This document shows, piece after piece, positions 1 to 7,422 of a stretch of DNA of 64,000 bases. The translations under genes and the position numbers were made by a program. The notes beneath the pieces were generated by a model. It was not told the origin of the DNA. It ran no database searches and saw only the letters and a list, made by a program, of their open reading frames with translations. This DNA comes from Asaia siamensis (GTDB lineage Bacteria; Pseudomonadota; Alphaproteobacteria; Acetobacterales; Acetobacteraceae), in contig NZ_BMCH01000001.1 of NCBI RefSeq assembly GCF_014635085.1, positions 527,151 to 591,150 on the forward strand, given 5' to 3'. Each line of letters starts with the position of its first letter. Within the stretch, counting starts at the first letter, position 1.

Positions 1-569
1 TGACAGGCCGCCGCGCGGAATGACGAGAAATCATGCCGGCCAAGCAGGGTCTGGGCGGCCTCATGCATCGCGCAGGCATCGAGCGGGCGCCTGACATGCC
101 AGACGTGATCGGCATCCATAACCGGTCGCGTCGGCCGGTTCAGTATCGTATAGCGATATCGACGCGAAAGCGCTGAAAAACGGGCATGCCACCCTTCGGC
201 TGCTGCGGCCGCTTCAAGCACGGCAACACGATGCGGCTTGAGGTGGAAACTGATACCGTCGCGTATCTGACGGGCATCGAGGCGCTCATGGCAAGGCAGA
301 TCGAGCTGCACAACCATGGCGGAAGCATGCACCCCGGCATCGGTGCGTCCTGCCGTGGCGCTCATGACGGGGGCATCACCCACGAGGCGCGACGCGGCCT
401 CTTCCAGCAATTCCTGCACGGACAGGCCATTATTCTGCTTCTGCCAGCCTACCAGACCGGTGCCGTCATACTCGATCTTGAGGGCCCAGCGGGTGTAGCC
501 TGACGCGAGGCCTTCGCGCCCCTGCGTCTGTGCTTCCTCCGGAGCGCTCTCAATGGCGCTGTCACGCAC
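1..569 (-). CDS. truA: tRNA pseudouridine synthase A, 3' end cut by window edge
   Basis: Isomerises uridines 38-40 in the tRNA anticodon arm to pseudouridine in the cytoplasm. The reverse strand reads as the N-terminal three quarters of TruA: WALKIEYDGTGLVGWQKQ near the start, then the catalytic-aspartate motif GRTDAGVHA, and later WHARFSALSRRYRYTILN and GRHDFSSFRAA just before the window ends. The best start is a GTG at 569-567, which overlaps the end of fmt by 8 bases, so the two are translationally coupled; there is no in-frame ATG nearby. It is the third gene of def-fmt-truA. The C-terminus lies outside the window. Confidence 0.9.
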   Translation of the reverse strand, partial: MRDSAIESAPEEAQTQGREGLASGYTRWALKIEYDGTGLVGWQKQNNGLSVQELLEEAASRLVGDAPVMSATAGRTDAGVHASAMVVQLDLPCHERLDARQIRDGISFHLKPHRVAVLEAAAAAEGWHARFSALSRRYRYTILNRPTRPVMDADHVWHVRRPLDACAMHEAAQTLLGRHDFSSFRAAAC

Positions 570-1476
570 CAAGAATCGTCCCCTCAGGCACAGGCGTTCC
601 CCTCAGGAAATCGGAGGCCGCCATCATGGCTTTGCCGGGACGCTGGAGTGTCAGGATCTGAAGAGCGCCTTCACCGCAGGCAATGGTCAGGGCATCGTCC
701 AGAGCAATGCCTGGTGCGGCATCATGCGTGCGCGCCACGATACGCGCCTGCCCGATCTTGAGTACGGTGCCGTCCTGCGTCGTGAAAGCGCCGGGCCAGG
801 GTGTGAGCCCCCTGATCTGCCGATCCAGGATGGCGGCCGGGTTGCGCCAGTCGATCCGGCCTGTCTCGCGGGTCAACCGCTCGGCATAGGTCACGCCCTG
901 TCCGGATTGCGGTACCGGCGCGAAGGGGCGACGCAGGGTTTCGATCAGCAATTCGGCACCAAGAAAAGACAGGCGGTCATGCAGGGTCGATGCGGTCTCG
1001 TCAGGGGCCAGATCTATGGCTGCCTCAGCCAGGACATCGCCCGTATCGAGCCCGGCATCCATCTGCATGATGGAGATGCCGCTGCGGGCATCACCGGCGA
1101 GCAGCGCAGACTGGATCGGTGACGCCCCACGCCAGCGTGGCAGAAGGCTGGCATGCACATTCAGGCAGCCGCGCCCTGGGGCATCCAGCATACGCTGCGG
1201 CAGGATCAGCCCATAGGCAACCACGATGCCCAGATCGGCGTCGAGCGACTCGAAAAAAGCCTGCTCTTCCTCGTTGTTCCTGATCCTGACGGGGCTTCGT
1301 ACCGTGATGCCTGCCCGCTCGGCGGCATTCTGCACCGGCGAGGGGCGCAGCGCCTTGCCGCGCCCGGCCGGACGTGGAGGCTGGGTATAGACATGAACGA
1401 TCTCGTGCCCGTCAGCCCTGAGAGCATCGAATACCGGCACCGCGAAATCCGGTGTGCCCATGAAAACCAGACGCAT
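562..1476 (-). CDS. fmt: methionyl-tRNA formyltransferase
   Basis: Formylates initiator Met-tRNA using 10-formyltetrahydrofolate, in the cytoplasm. At 304 residues it has the usual length. It opens with MRLVFMGTPDFAVPVFDAL, the typical Fmt N-terminus, and carries the formyltransferase catalytic set: Asn and His in LNVHASLLPRWRGASPIQ and Asp in DAGLDTGDVL. The C-terminal oligonucleotide-binding-like domain follows from about residue 205. It begins 4 bases after def and overlaps truA, so def-fmt-truA is one operon. Formylation and deformylation genes sitting together is a common bacterial arrangement. Confidence 0.97.
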   Translation of the reverse strand: MRLVFMGTPDFAVPVFDALRADGHEIVHVYTQPPRPAGRGKALRPSPVQNAAERAGITVRSPVRIRNNEEEQAFFESLDADLGIVVAYGLILPQRMLDAPGRGCLNVHASLLPRWRGASPIQSALLAGDARSGISIMQMDAGLDTGDVLAEAAIDLAPDETASTLHDRLSFLGAELLIETLRRPFAPVPQSGQGVTYAERLTRETGRIDWRNPAAILDRQIRGLTPWPGAFTTQDGTVLKIGQARIVARTHDAAPGIALDDALTIACGEGALQILTLQRPGKAMMAASDFLRGTPVPEGTILGA

Positions 1477-1480
1477 GGTG

Positions 1481-2026
1481 TCAGCGTCCTTTCTGTTCCT
1501 TGGCGAGGCGACGCATGATCATGTTGCGCTTGAGCTTCGAGAGGTGATCGACAAACAGGATGCCGTCGAGATGATCGATTTCATGCTGGATGCAGGTCGC
1601 CAGAAGATCGTCTGCTTCCATTTCCTCAATGGCGCCGTCGAGCGTGCGGTAACGCAGGCGAACGCTGAGCGGGCGAATAACCTCGGCATATTGATTGGGC
1701 AGAGAAAGGCAGCCCTCCTCACGAGCAGCAAGCTGTTCGGACTCGTCGATGATCTCCGGGTTGATCAGCACCAGAGGATTGCGCTCACCGTCATCGGCGA
1801 CGTCGACCAGCGCAAAGCGCAGGCCAAGGCCGATCTGCGGGGCGGCAAGGCCGATGCCGGGGGCCTTGTACATGGCCGAGAACATGCCGGGCAGATGCGA
1901 TTTGACCAGCGCCATGTCGTCTGCCGTTACCTCGCGCGCCACGGCGCGAAGAACGGGCTGGGGGGCAACCAGAATCGGAGTGGGGGCGATGGACTCGATG
2001 TCCGTCAGGAAAGAGAGCGCTGTCAT
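1481..2026 (-). CDS. def: peptide deformylase
   Basis: Iron-type metallohydrolase that removes the formyl group from nascent proteins. All three family motifs are visible: GIGLAAPQIG (motif 1), EEGCLSLP with the metal-binding Cys (motif 2) and QHEIDHLDG with the two metal-binding His and catalytic Glu (motif 3). Length is 181 residues, typical of type I enzymes. First gene of def-fmt-truA, divergent from the heat shock gene at 2214 across 187 bases. Confidence 0.97.
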   Translation of the reverse strand: MTALSFLTDIESIAPTPILVAPQPVLRAVAREVTADDMALVKSHLPGMFSAMYKAPGIGLAAPQIGLGLRFALVDVADDGERNPLVLINPEIIDESEQLAAREEGCLSLPNQYAEVIRPLSVRLRYRTLDGAIEEMEADDLLATCIQHEIDHLDGILFVDHLSKLKRNMIMRRLAKEQKGR

Positions 2027-2117
2027 GATGCTGGGGATTTAACGACTCGCAGAAGAGAAAACCAGTTCTAAACCGTCGGGCGCTGACGGTCACAAGGGCA
2101 TGGAAACGTGGCTGCGG

Positions 2118-2146
2118 CTTGCGCCTGGGGCGAAACATGCCCATAT
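2118..2146 (+). promoter_or_regulatory. sigma-32 (RpoH)-like heat shock promoter
   Basis: A -35-like CTTGCG at 2118-2123 is separated by 15 bases from GCCCATAT at 2139-2146, one mismatch from the enterobacterial sigma-32 -10 element CCCCATnT. A transcript starting 6-8 bases further on would have a leader of about 60 bases before the hsp20 ATG, containing the two hairpins described next. Matched by eye only. Confidence 0.55.
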
Positions 2147-2155
2147 CGGAAACGT

Positions 2156-2213
2156 GATCCGGCGCCGCTTATGGGCCTGATCGTATTACCGTCTCGCTCA
2201 TGGAGGAGGCTGC
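2156..2213 (+). promoter_or_regulatory. candidate ROSE-type RNA thermometer in hsp20 leader
   Basis: The leader can fold into two hairpins. The first pairs 2156-2163 with 2175-2182 (GATC and GGC stems with one C-U mismatch). The second sequesters the ribosome binding site: 2191-2195 pairs with 2206-2210 and 2197-2199 with 2203-2205, leaving G2196 bulged and a three-base loop. The Shine-Dalgarno GGAGGAGG is thus paired with a TCTCGCTC strand containing the UYGCU sequence that marks ROSE elements of alphaproteobacterial small heat shock genes, including the unpaired G opposite the Shine-Dalgarno. Function is inferred from this fold and the gene it precedes. Confidence 0.6.
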
Positions 2214-2711
2214 ATGTCAGGCCGTCTGTTTACATCGCCCATGTTTCTGGGTTTCGACCATCTGGAACAGATGCTCGAACGTGCGTCGAAAACGGCGTCT
2301 GATGGATATCCGCCCTATAATATCGAGCAGCTGAACCAGACCACGCTGCGCATTACGCTCGCAGTCGCCGGTTTTGTGATGGACGATCTGCATATTACGC
2401 AGGAAGACAACCAGCTCGTCATTCGCGGACGTCAGACCGATGACAGTCAGGGCAGGGTCTTCCTGCATCGCGGCATTGCGGCGCGTCAGTTTCAGAAGGC
2501 TTTCGTGCTCGCAGAGAATATAGAGATCGGCGAGGCGTGGCTTGATAACGGGTTGCTGCATATCGATCTGCTGCGGCCCCAGCCGGAAGTGCGGGTCAAG
2601 CGTATCGAGATCAGCGCCGGACGCCGCGATCATCCTGTGCCGCGGGCGACTCATATCGAGATGCCAAAGCCGCGACGCAGCCGCGCCATACGCGATCTCG
2701 ACGACGAGTGA
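2214..2711 (+). CDS. small heat shock protein, Hsp20/alpha-crystallin family
   Basis: ATP-independent holdase chaperone that binds unfolding proteins in the cytoplasm. The 165-residue protein has the IbpA-like arrangement: a short N-terminal arm with FDHLEQMLERA and YPPYNIEQL, an alpha-crystallin domain at roughly residues 35-130 (LRITLAVAGF, LVIRGRQ, FLHRGIAARQFQKAFVLAENIEI, AWLDNGLLHIDLLRPQPE) and a charged tail. The start ATG at 2214 follows a strong GGAGGAGG ribosome site that the leader appears to mask. Expression is probably heat-controlled at both transcription and translation. Confidence 0.95.
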   Translation: MSGRLFTSPMFLGFDHLEQMLERASKTASDGYPPYNIEQLNQTTLRITLAVAGFVMDDLHITQEDNQLVIRGRQTDDSQGRVFLHRGIAARQFQKAFVLAENIEIGEAWLDNGLLHIDLLRPQPEVRVKRIEISAGRRDHPVPRATHIEMPKPRRSRAIRDLDDE

Positions 2712-2808
2712 GATGCATGGCCGGGCGCGTGCAGGCGCTGCTGGAAAGTAAGGGCTGAATGCCCAATCGGTCCGTGTTTTCGGGTCGAACCGAAAGAAAG
2801 AAGTCAAG

Positions 2809-3063
2809 ATGAGCAAGATTGTCCACGACGAAGAAGCGGGCAAGGTTCAGGCACCGGTATCAGATCTGCGTCGCATGACGCATCAGGATCTCAAGGAATT
2901 CGGCATGAGCCACGTCGCTTATGTCAAACCGGTGGTTTACGAAGGTGAGGCCGCTTTTGCCATCCATGCCGCGGACGGCACACCGATGGCGCTGGCCGAA
3001 GATCGTTCCAGCGCGTTCGAGGCCATTGTCGACCATGAAATGATTCCTGCCTGGGTGCACTGA
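2809..3063 (+). CDS. DUF1150 family small protein
   Basis: 84-residue soluble protein of the DUF1150 family, a short alphaproteobacterial family without established function and often found beside hsp20 genes. Visible landmarks are DLKEFGMSHVAYVKPV, FAIHAADGTPMALAEDR and the acidic C-terminal VDHEMIPAWVH. No signal peptide, membrane segment or cysteine. The gap of 97 bases after hsp20 shows no convincing terminator, so co-transcription with the heat shock gene is likely; its stop is one base before the RidA start. Confidence 0.85.
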   Translation: MSKIVHDEEAGKVQAPVSDLRRMTHQDLKEFGMSHVAYVKPVVYEGEAAFAIHAADGTPMALAEDRSSAFEAIVDHEMIPAWVH

Positions 3064-3064
3064 A

Positions 3065-3427
3065 ATGAGCCAGACCAATAGTGACATCACGCGCTTTGCC
3101 GAAGAGAATCGTCTGAGCGGCGCTGTGCGTCACGGCAACACGCTTTATCTGGCGGGACAGGTCGCCGATGATCCGTCTCTCGACACAGAGGGGCAGACGG
3201 CGGACATCCTGCGCCAGATCGACGCGCTGCTGGCCGAGGCAGGCACGGACAAGACGCGTCTGCTTTCCGTTCAGATCTTCATGACGGATATCTCCGAGAT
3301 CGATTCCATGAATCGTGCCTGGGATGCCTGGCTCGATCACGCGCATAAACCCGCACGCGCCACGGTCGAGGCTCGGCTGGTCAATGCAGAATGGTCGGTA
3401 GAAATCACTGCTATTGCGGCCATCTGA
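3065..3427 (+). CDS. RidA/YjgF/UK114 family protein
   Basis: Predicted enamine/imine deaminase-like protein that removes reactive 2-aminoacrylate-type intermediates. The 120 residues show the family pattern: GNTLYLAGQVADD near residue 22, DILRQIDALLAEAGTDKTRLLSV, and the substrate-binding Arg in PARATVEARL, followed by VEITAIAAI at the end. Starts one base after the DUF1150 stop, so the pair is translationally linked. It is convergent with rpoN. It belongs to a diverged RidA subfamily, so it is called at family level. Confidence 0.9.
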   Translation: MSQTNSDITRFAEENRLSGAVRHGNTLYLAGQVADDPSLDTEGQTADILRQIDALLAEAGTDKTRLLSVQIFMTDISEIDSMNRAWDAWLDHAHKPARATVEARLVNAEWSVEITAIAAI

Positions 3428-3452
3428 CCCATAACGCTGGGGTGTCGCTGCC

Positions 3453-4886
3453 TTAAGCCGTTGCAGCCCTCGCAAGATGGGTTTTCAGCTTCTGGTCGCG
3501 GCGGCGCTGCGCCGACCCGGCGATGCCCAGTGCTTCCCGATATTTGGCAACAGTGCGTCTTTGGATGGCCAGCCCGGCCTCCTGCAGTTTCTGCGTGATG
3601 GCGTCGTCGGAGAGGATTGAGGCGGGGGCCTCGTCACCGATGATCTGTTTGATACGGGCCTTGATGGCATCCGCACTGGTCTGCTCGCCTTCCTCACCCA
3701 GCCCGGTCGAGAAAAAGCTGCGCAGGGGCAAGACGCCCCTCGGTGTGCCGACCAGTCGAGACGCGGTTACGCGGCTCACTGTACTCTCGTGCAACCCTGT
3801 TTTTTCGGCGATCTGCGAGAGGGTGAGCGGTTTGAGAGCCGCAATCCCCTCCTTCAGATAATTCGTCTGCACGCGGGCAATTTCCAGACAGATGAGCATC
3901 AGAGAACGGGCGCGTTGCTCGACGGCGCGCAGGAGCGCTGTCGCCTCGCTCTGCTTCTCCTGTGCATAGTGACGGGCGTCTTCCCGACCGGATAGCAGCC
4001 GCCGATAAAGGGCGTCATCAAGGGTAAGCCGCGGCCAGGTTGCCGGGTTCAGCGAAACAAGAGGGCCTTTCGGGGCCAGCGTGATGAAGAGATCGGGCTC
4101 GGCCTCAGTTTCAGCCTCAGGCGTACTGAAGCTACTGCCAGGGCGTGGCTCGCAGGCTCTGAGTTCCTGAAGCAGCTCAGCGTAATCCTGTGCGTCCAGC
4201 GCGCAGGCTTTTCTCAACCTGTCATGCTCACCGCGAGCGAGCCAGTCGAGATGATCGAGCAGGGTCGCGACGGAAGGATCGTAGCGATTGCGAGCCTGAA
4301 ACTGAGCAGCGAGGCATTCGGCAAGCGAGAGTGCAAAGCACCCGACAGGCTCGAAAAACAACATGGCCAGGCGCACCTGTTCGATTGCGGCGGGCGAGGC
4401 GCCGAGGGATGTCGCGAGTTGTCCAATCGGCGTGTCGATCCGCCCGGATTCGTCGAGTGCCTCAATCAGGGCAAGCGCGATGGCCTGCTCATGCTGGGTG
4501 TCGAAGCGCAGCCGGATCTGGCTCAGGAACTGATCCAGCCGTGTCGGGCGTGGGGCCATCGGCTCATGATGAGACTCATCTTCGCTGTCATAGGGACCAT
4601 GGTGCAGAAGTGGTTCGTCTTCCCATGTCTCGCCACTCAGTCCGGGCGTTTCCGGCTCCAGATCACGCGGCAGATCGCCGTCGCGCAGATCCAGCGCAGA
4701 CTCGGTGAATGACGGAGCGTCGTCTTCAGGGGGGGAGACGATCAGGAGCGGGTTGGATTCTGCGAGCATCGTCAGCTCGGCAAGCAGCTCCTGATTCGAA
4801 AGCTGCAACAGACCGATCGCCTGTTGCAGCGCGCCGGTCATGACAAGGCCGGTCGTCTGGCGCGCCTGAAGAGAAAGGCGCGCCAT
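3453..4886 (-). CDS. rpoN: RNA polymerase sigma-54 factor
   Basis: Alternative sigma factor for enhancer-dependent transcription (nitrogen and other regulons). The 477-residue protein has the glutamine-rich region I (LSLQARQTTGLVMTGALQQAIGLLQLSN), an acidic region II around residues 55-125, the core-binding and helix-turn-helix region (LSQIAEKTGLHESTVSRVTA) and the RpoN box RRTVAKYREALGI near the C-terminus. It lies 6 bases downstream of lptB, the usual alphaproteobacterial neighbour. The hpf/raiA and ptsN genes that often follow rpoN are absent; the next gene is the convergent RidA. Confidence 0.97.
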   Translation of the reverse strand: MARLSLQARQTTGLVMTGALQQAIGLLQLSNQELLAELTMLAESNPLLIVSPPEDDAPSFTESALDLRDGDLPRDLEPETPGLSGETWEDEPLLHHGPYDSEDESHHEPMAPRPTRLDQFLSQIRLRFDTQHEQAIALALIEALDESGRIDTPIGQLATSLGASPAAIEQVRLAMLFFEPVGCFALSLAECLAAQFQARNRYDPSVATLLDHLDWLARGEHDRLRKACALDAQDYAELLQELRACEPRPGSSFSTPEAETEAEPDLFITLAPKGPLVSLNPATWPRLTLDDALYRRLLSGREDARHYAQEKQSEATALLRAVEQRARSLMLICLEIARVQTNYLKEGIAALKPLTLSQIAEKTGLHESTVSRVTASRLVGTPRGVLPLRSFFSTGLGEEGEQTSADAIKARIKQIIGDEAPASILSDDAITQKLQEAGLAIQRRTVAKYREALGIAGSAQRRRDQKLKTHLARAATA

Positions 4887-4892
4887 CAGAAA

Positions 4893-5669
4893 TCAGAGGG
4901 AGAAATTTTCTCCCAGATAGACGCGGCGTACGTCTTCATTCGCGACGATCTCCTCGGGGATGCCTTCCATCAGCACCTGACCCGAATGCATGATATAGGC
5001 CCGGTCGATGACCTCAAGGGTTTCGCGAACGTTATGATCGGTAATCAGCACGCCGATGCCGCGGTCCTTGAGGTGAGACACCAGATCGCGGATTTCACCG
5101 ACAGCAATCGGGTCAATGCCAGCCAGAGGCTCATCGAGCAGGATGTAATTGGGCTGGCTTGCCAGAGCGCGTGCAATTTCGAGACGACGACGCTCGCCGC
5201 CCGAGAGCGCGAGCGAGGGCGAGTGACGTAGATGCGAAATGCCGAACTCAGCCAGCAGGCCATCAAGCATGGTCTGACGACGGTCATAATCGGGCTCGAC
5301 CACTTCAAGGGCGGCCAGAATATTCTGCTCCACATTCAGCCCGCGGAAAATGCTGGCTTCCTGCGGCAGATAGCCGATGCCGAGGCGTGCCCGACGATAC
5401 ATGGGCAGTTGCGTGATATCGGCGCCGTCCAGTGTGATCGTGCCGGTGTCTGGCTGAACCAGACCGACGATCATGTAAAAGCTCGTCGTCTTGCCAGCAC
5501 CGTTAGGTCCAAGCAGACCGACGGCTTCGCCGCGCTGCACCTGGAGGGAGACATTGCGCACGACCTGACGCTTTTTATAGCTCTTGCCGATGCCATGGGC
5601 GATCAGCCCCGTCTGCACCTGTGGATCATCCAGGACGTCGCGCAGGAGAATGGTCTCGTTATCGCTCAT
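4893..5669 (-). CDS. lptB: LPS export ABC transporter ATP-binding protein
   Basis: Cytoplasmic ATPase of the LptB2FG complex that drives lipopolysaccharide from the inner membrane to the cell surface. Walker A GPNGAGKTT, Q-loop, signature LSGGERRRLEIARALA, Walker B YILLDEPLAGIDP and the switch His in ITDHNVRETLEV are all present in 258 residues. The start overlaps the end of lptA by 4 bases (ATGA). Permease genes lptF and lptG are not in this window, as is normal. Confidence 0.96.
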   Translation of the reverse strand: MSDNETILLRDVLDDPQVQTGLIAHGIGKSYKKRQVVRNVSLQVQRGEAVGLLGPNGAGKTTSFYMIVGLVQPDTGTITLDGADITQLPMYRRARLGIGYLPQEASIFRGLNVEQNILAALEVVEPDYDRRQTMLDGLLAEFGISHLRHSPSLALSGGERRRLEIARALASQPNYILLDEPLAGIDPIAVGEIRDLVSHLKDRGIGVLITDHNVRETLEVIDRAYIMHSGQVLMEGIPEEIVANEDVRRVYLGENFSL

Positions 5670-6658
5670 GGATGTGTGTCTCCGGGCTTGCTGCTCGAGG
5701 CTTCATTGGGAATGACCATACCCTCGACGCGCTGACCCGGCGCCGGATTCATGATCGCAACGCCCGTCTTCATGTTCACGATGGCCGAGGCGCCGTTATT
5801 CTGGTTCTGGCCGCTGGTGACGTGCACATGACCGATCAGGCGTGCCATCTGCGTATCGAATACATAGACACCACGGTCGCCGGTCGCTGTCTCGTTGGGT
5901 GTGCGCAGCATGACATGGCCCCATGCATAGGCGCGATCGAGTTTAGACGAGCGCTGTGCCGTGCTGTCGCCGCCATTCGGGCCGGGGGTGGGCTTGGCCT
6001 GAGCCGGCGCTGCGTTGTCGGGCTTGCTGAAAGCCACCAGAACATCGGCCTTGATGCGCTTGCCGTCATTGGTGGTGACAGTGGCATCGCCACGACCGAC
6101 CGACATGCGCGTATTGGCGTGGTACTCCATCACGTCGCGCGCCGTCATCACATCCTGAGGGGTGGTGAGTTTGAGCGCCTTGCCGGTCATGACCAGAACG
6201 GCCTGGTCGATATCGTAGAGCGCCTTGTCACCCCAGGCCTGATCGGTTGTCGTATAGATGTGGACATGGCCGATGGCCTCCATCCGGTAGAGCTCCATCG
6301 AGCCCCCCATGGCACCATCGCCGTCACTCTTCTGGCCATCGGCCTTCGCATCGCCGGGCGGCGGAGGCGGGGCGTTCGGGTCCGGCGCCTTCTTGCGCAG
6401 AAAGCCGATAAGCTGATCGGCATCGATGGTCACATCGCCACGCACAGCACGAGCCTGATCGACAAAAGTGACCGTCTGGGCATCGTGGTCATAGGTCTGA
6501 GGGCCTGCCGAGCTGATATTCACCTGCTCGCCGTGAGACATGTCGATGGCCTGAGCCAGAGCCTGCGAGCCGGTAAAGCCGAGAAGCGAGGCACCGGGAA
6601 GCGGCAGGCCCATCAGAAACGAACTCAGGGTCAAAGCAGGGATGAGGCGACGCATCAT
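5666..6658 (-). CDS. lptA: LPS export periplasmic protein LptA (OstA-like)
   Basis: Periplasmic bridge protein carrying lipopolysaccharide between inner and outer membrane. The 330-residue product starts with a signal-like hydrophobic segment (LIPALTLSSFLMGLPLPGASLL) and contains OstA/LptA-type beta-strand repeats, for example VTFVDQARAVRGDVTIDADQ and YHANTRMSVGRGDATVTTNDGKR. It is much longer than E. coli LptA (about 185) because of two low-complexity insertions, one rich in Pro (PDPNAPPPPPGDAKADG) and one with TPGPNGGDS; long LptA forms occur in alphaproteobacteria. ATGA overlaps link it to lptC and lptB. Confidence 0.9.
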   Translation of the reverse strand: MMRRLIPALTLSSFLMGLPLPGASLLGFTGSQALAQAIDMSHGEQVNISSAGPQTYDHDAQTVTFVDQARAVRGDVTIDADQLIGFLRKKAPDPNAPPPPPGDAKADGQKSDGDGAMGGSMELYRMEAIGHVHIYTTTDQAWGDKALYDIDQAVLVMTGKALKLTTPQDVMTARDVMEYHANTRMSVGRGDATVTTNDGKRIKADVLVAFSKPDNAAPAQAKPTPGPNGGDSTAQRSSKLDRAYAWGHVMLRTPNETATGDRGVYVFDTQMARLIGHVHVTSGQNQNNGASAIVNMKTGVAIMNPAPGQRVEGMVIPNEASSSKPGDTHP

Positions 6659-7422
6659 GGGGCCTTGTGTGCGGGTGAAGTAAGGGCGGGCATGGCATCC
6701 TGACGGTCATCATTGCGGATGACGCGTTGCGGTCCGACGAATTGCAGCAGATTGTCGTGCTGGTCGATAAAATAGCCTTGAGCGTCAAGGATGCCAAATG
6801 GCCCTTCGGCATGCACCCAGTCATTCGAGGAAATGACGCTGCGATGCAGATCGATATCGGCGGTCAGGCCGTTGAGCAGCGTGCCGTCATCGCGATAAAG
6901 CACCACATGGTCAGTCAGATTGAGCGTCTGCTCATGCTGCATGTAGACGCCCTTGTCTGCCTTGATCTGCGCCCAGCCGCCCCCTGCCATATGGGTGTCG
7001 GCCACCGGGTCGATCAGATCGATGCGGTCGGGACCGTTCTGATGGGCGATCCGCGCCGTGACCATATAGGGTCGGTTATGGGCATCGAGTCCCCGATAGA
7101 TCGCGCCTTCCAGATTGCCGCTCTCGACGCGCATCTGCGCCATTTCCTGCATGACGGCACGATTGGCGCTGAGCCAGCGGGCGATTTCGGGCCAGACGGC
7201 GATCGACCCCAGAAGAAGGGCGGCGAGCAAGGGCAGCGCCCATTTTGCGGTGTCTAGCAGACGACGACGCGATGCCAGATCGGACGAGGTAGGAATGGCG
7301 CGTTGTCTCTGCTGCCCCTGCTCGCGCATCGCTTCGCGCAGCGCGGCAAGCTTGGCAGCATCACGCGCAAAATCGTCGCGTTGCGGTTTCTTGCGATCGT
7401 CGGGGGAGGAACTCTGCGTCAT
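6655..7422 (-). CDS. lptC: LPS export protein LptC
   Basis: Bitopic inner membrane protein that hands lipopolysaccharide from LptFG to LptA. After a charged cytoplasmic N-terminus (about 68 residues, longer than in E. coli) there is one membrane helix (WALPLLAALLLGSIAVWP) and then an LptC/OstA-type beta domain (GLDAHNRPYMVTARIAHQ, GVYMQHEQTLNLTDHVVLY, SNDWVHAEGPFGILDAQGY). Overlaps kdsD upstream and lptA downstream by 4 bases each. Sequence conservation in LptC is low, so the call leans on topology and operon position. Confidence 0.88.
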   Translation of the reverse strand: MTQSSSPDDRKKPQRDDFARDAAKLAALREAMREQGQQRQRAIPTSSDLASRRRLLDTAKWALPLLAALLLGSIAVWPEIARWLSANRAVMQEMAQMRVESGNLEGAIYRGLDAHNRPYMVTARIAHQNGPDRIDLIDPVADTHMAGGGWAQIKADKGVYMQHEQTLNLTDHVVLYRDDGTLLNGLTADIDLHRSVISSNDWVHAEGPFGILDAQGYFIDQHDNLLQFVGPQRVIRNDDRQDAMPALTSPAHKAP

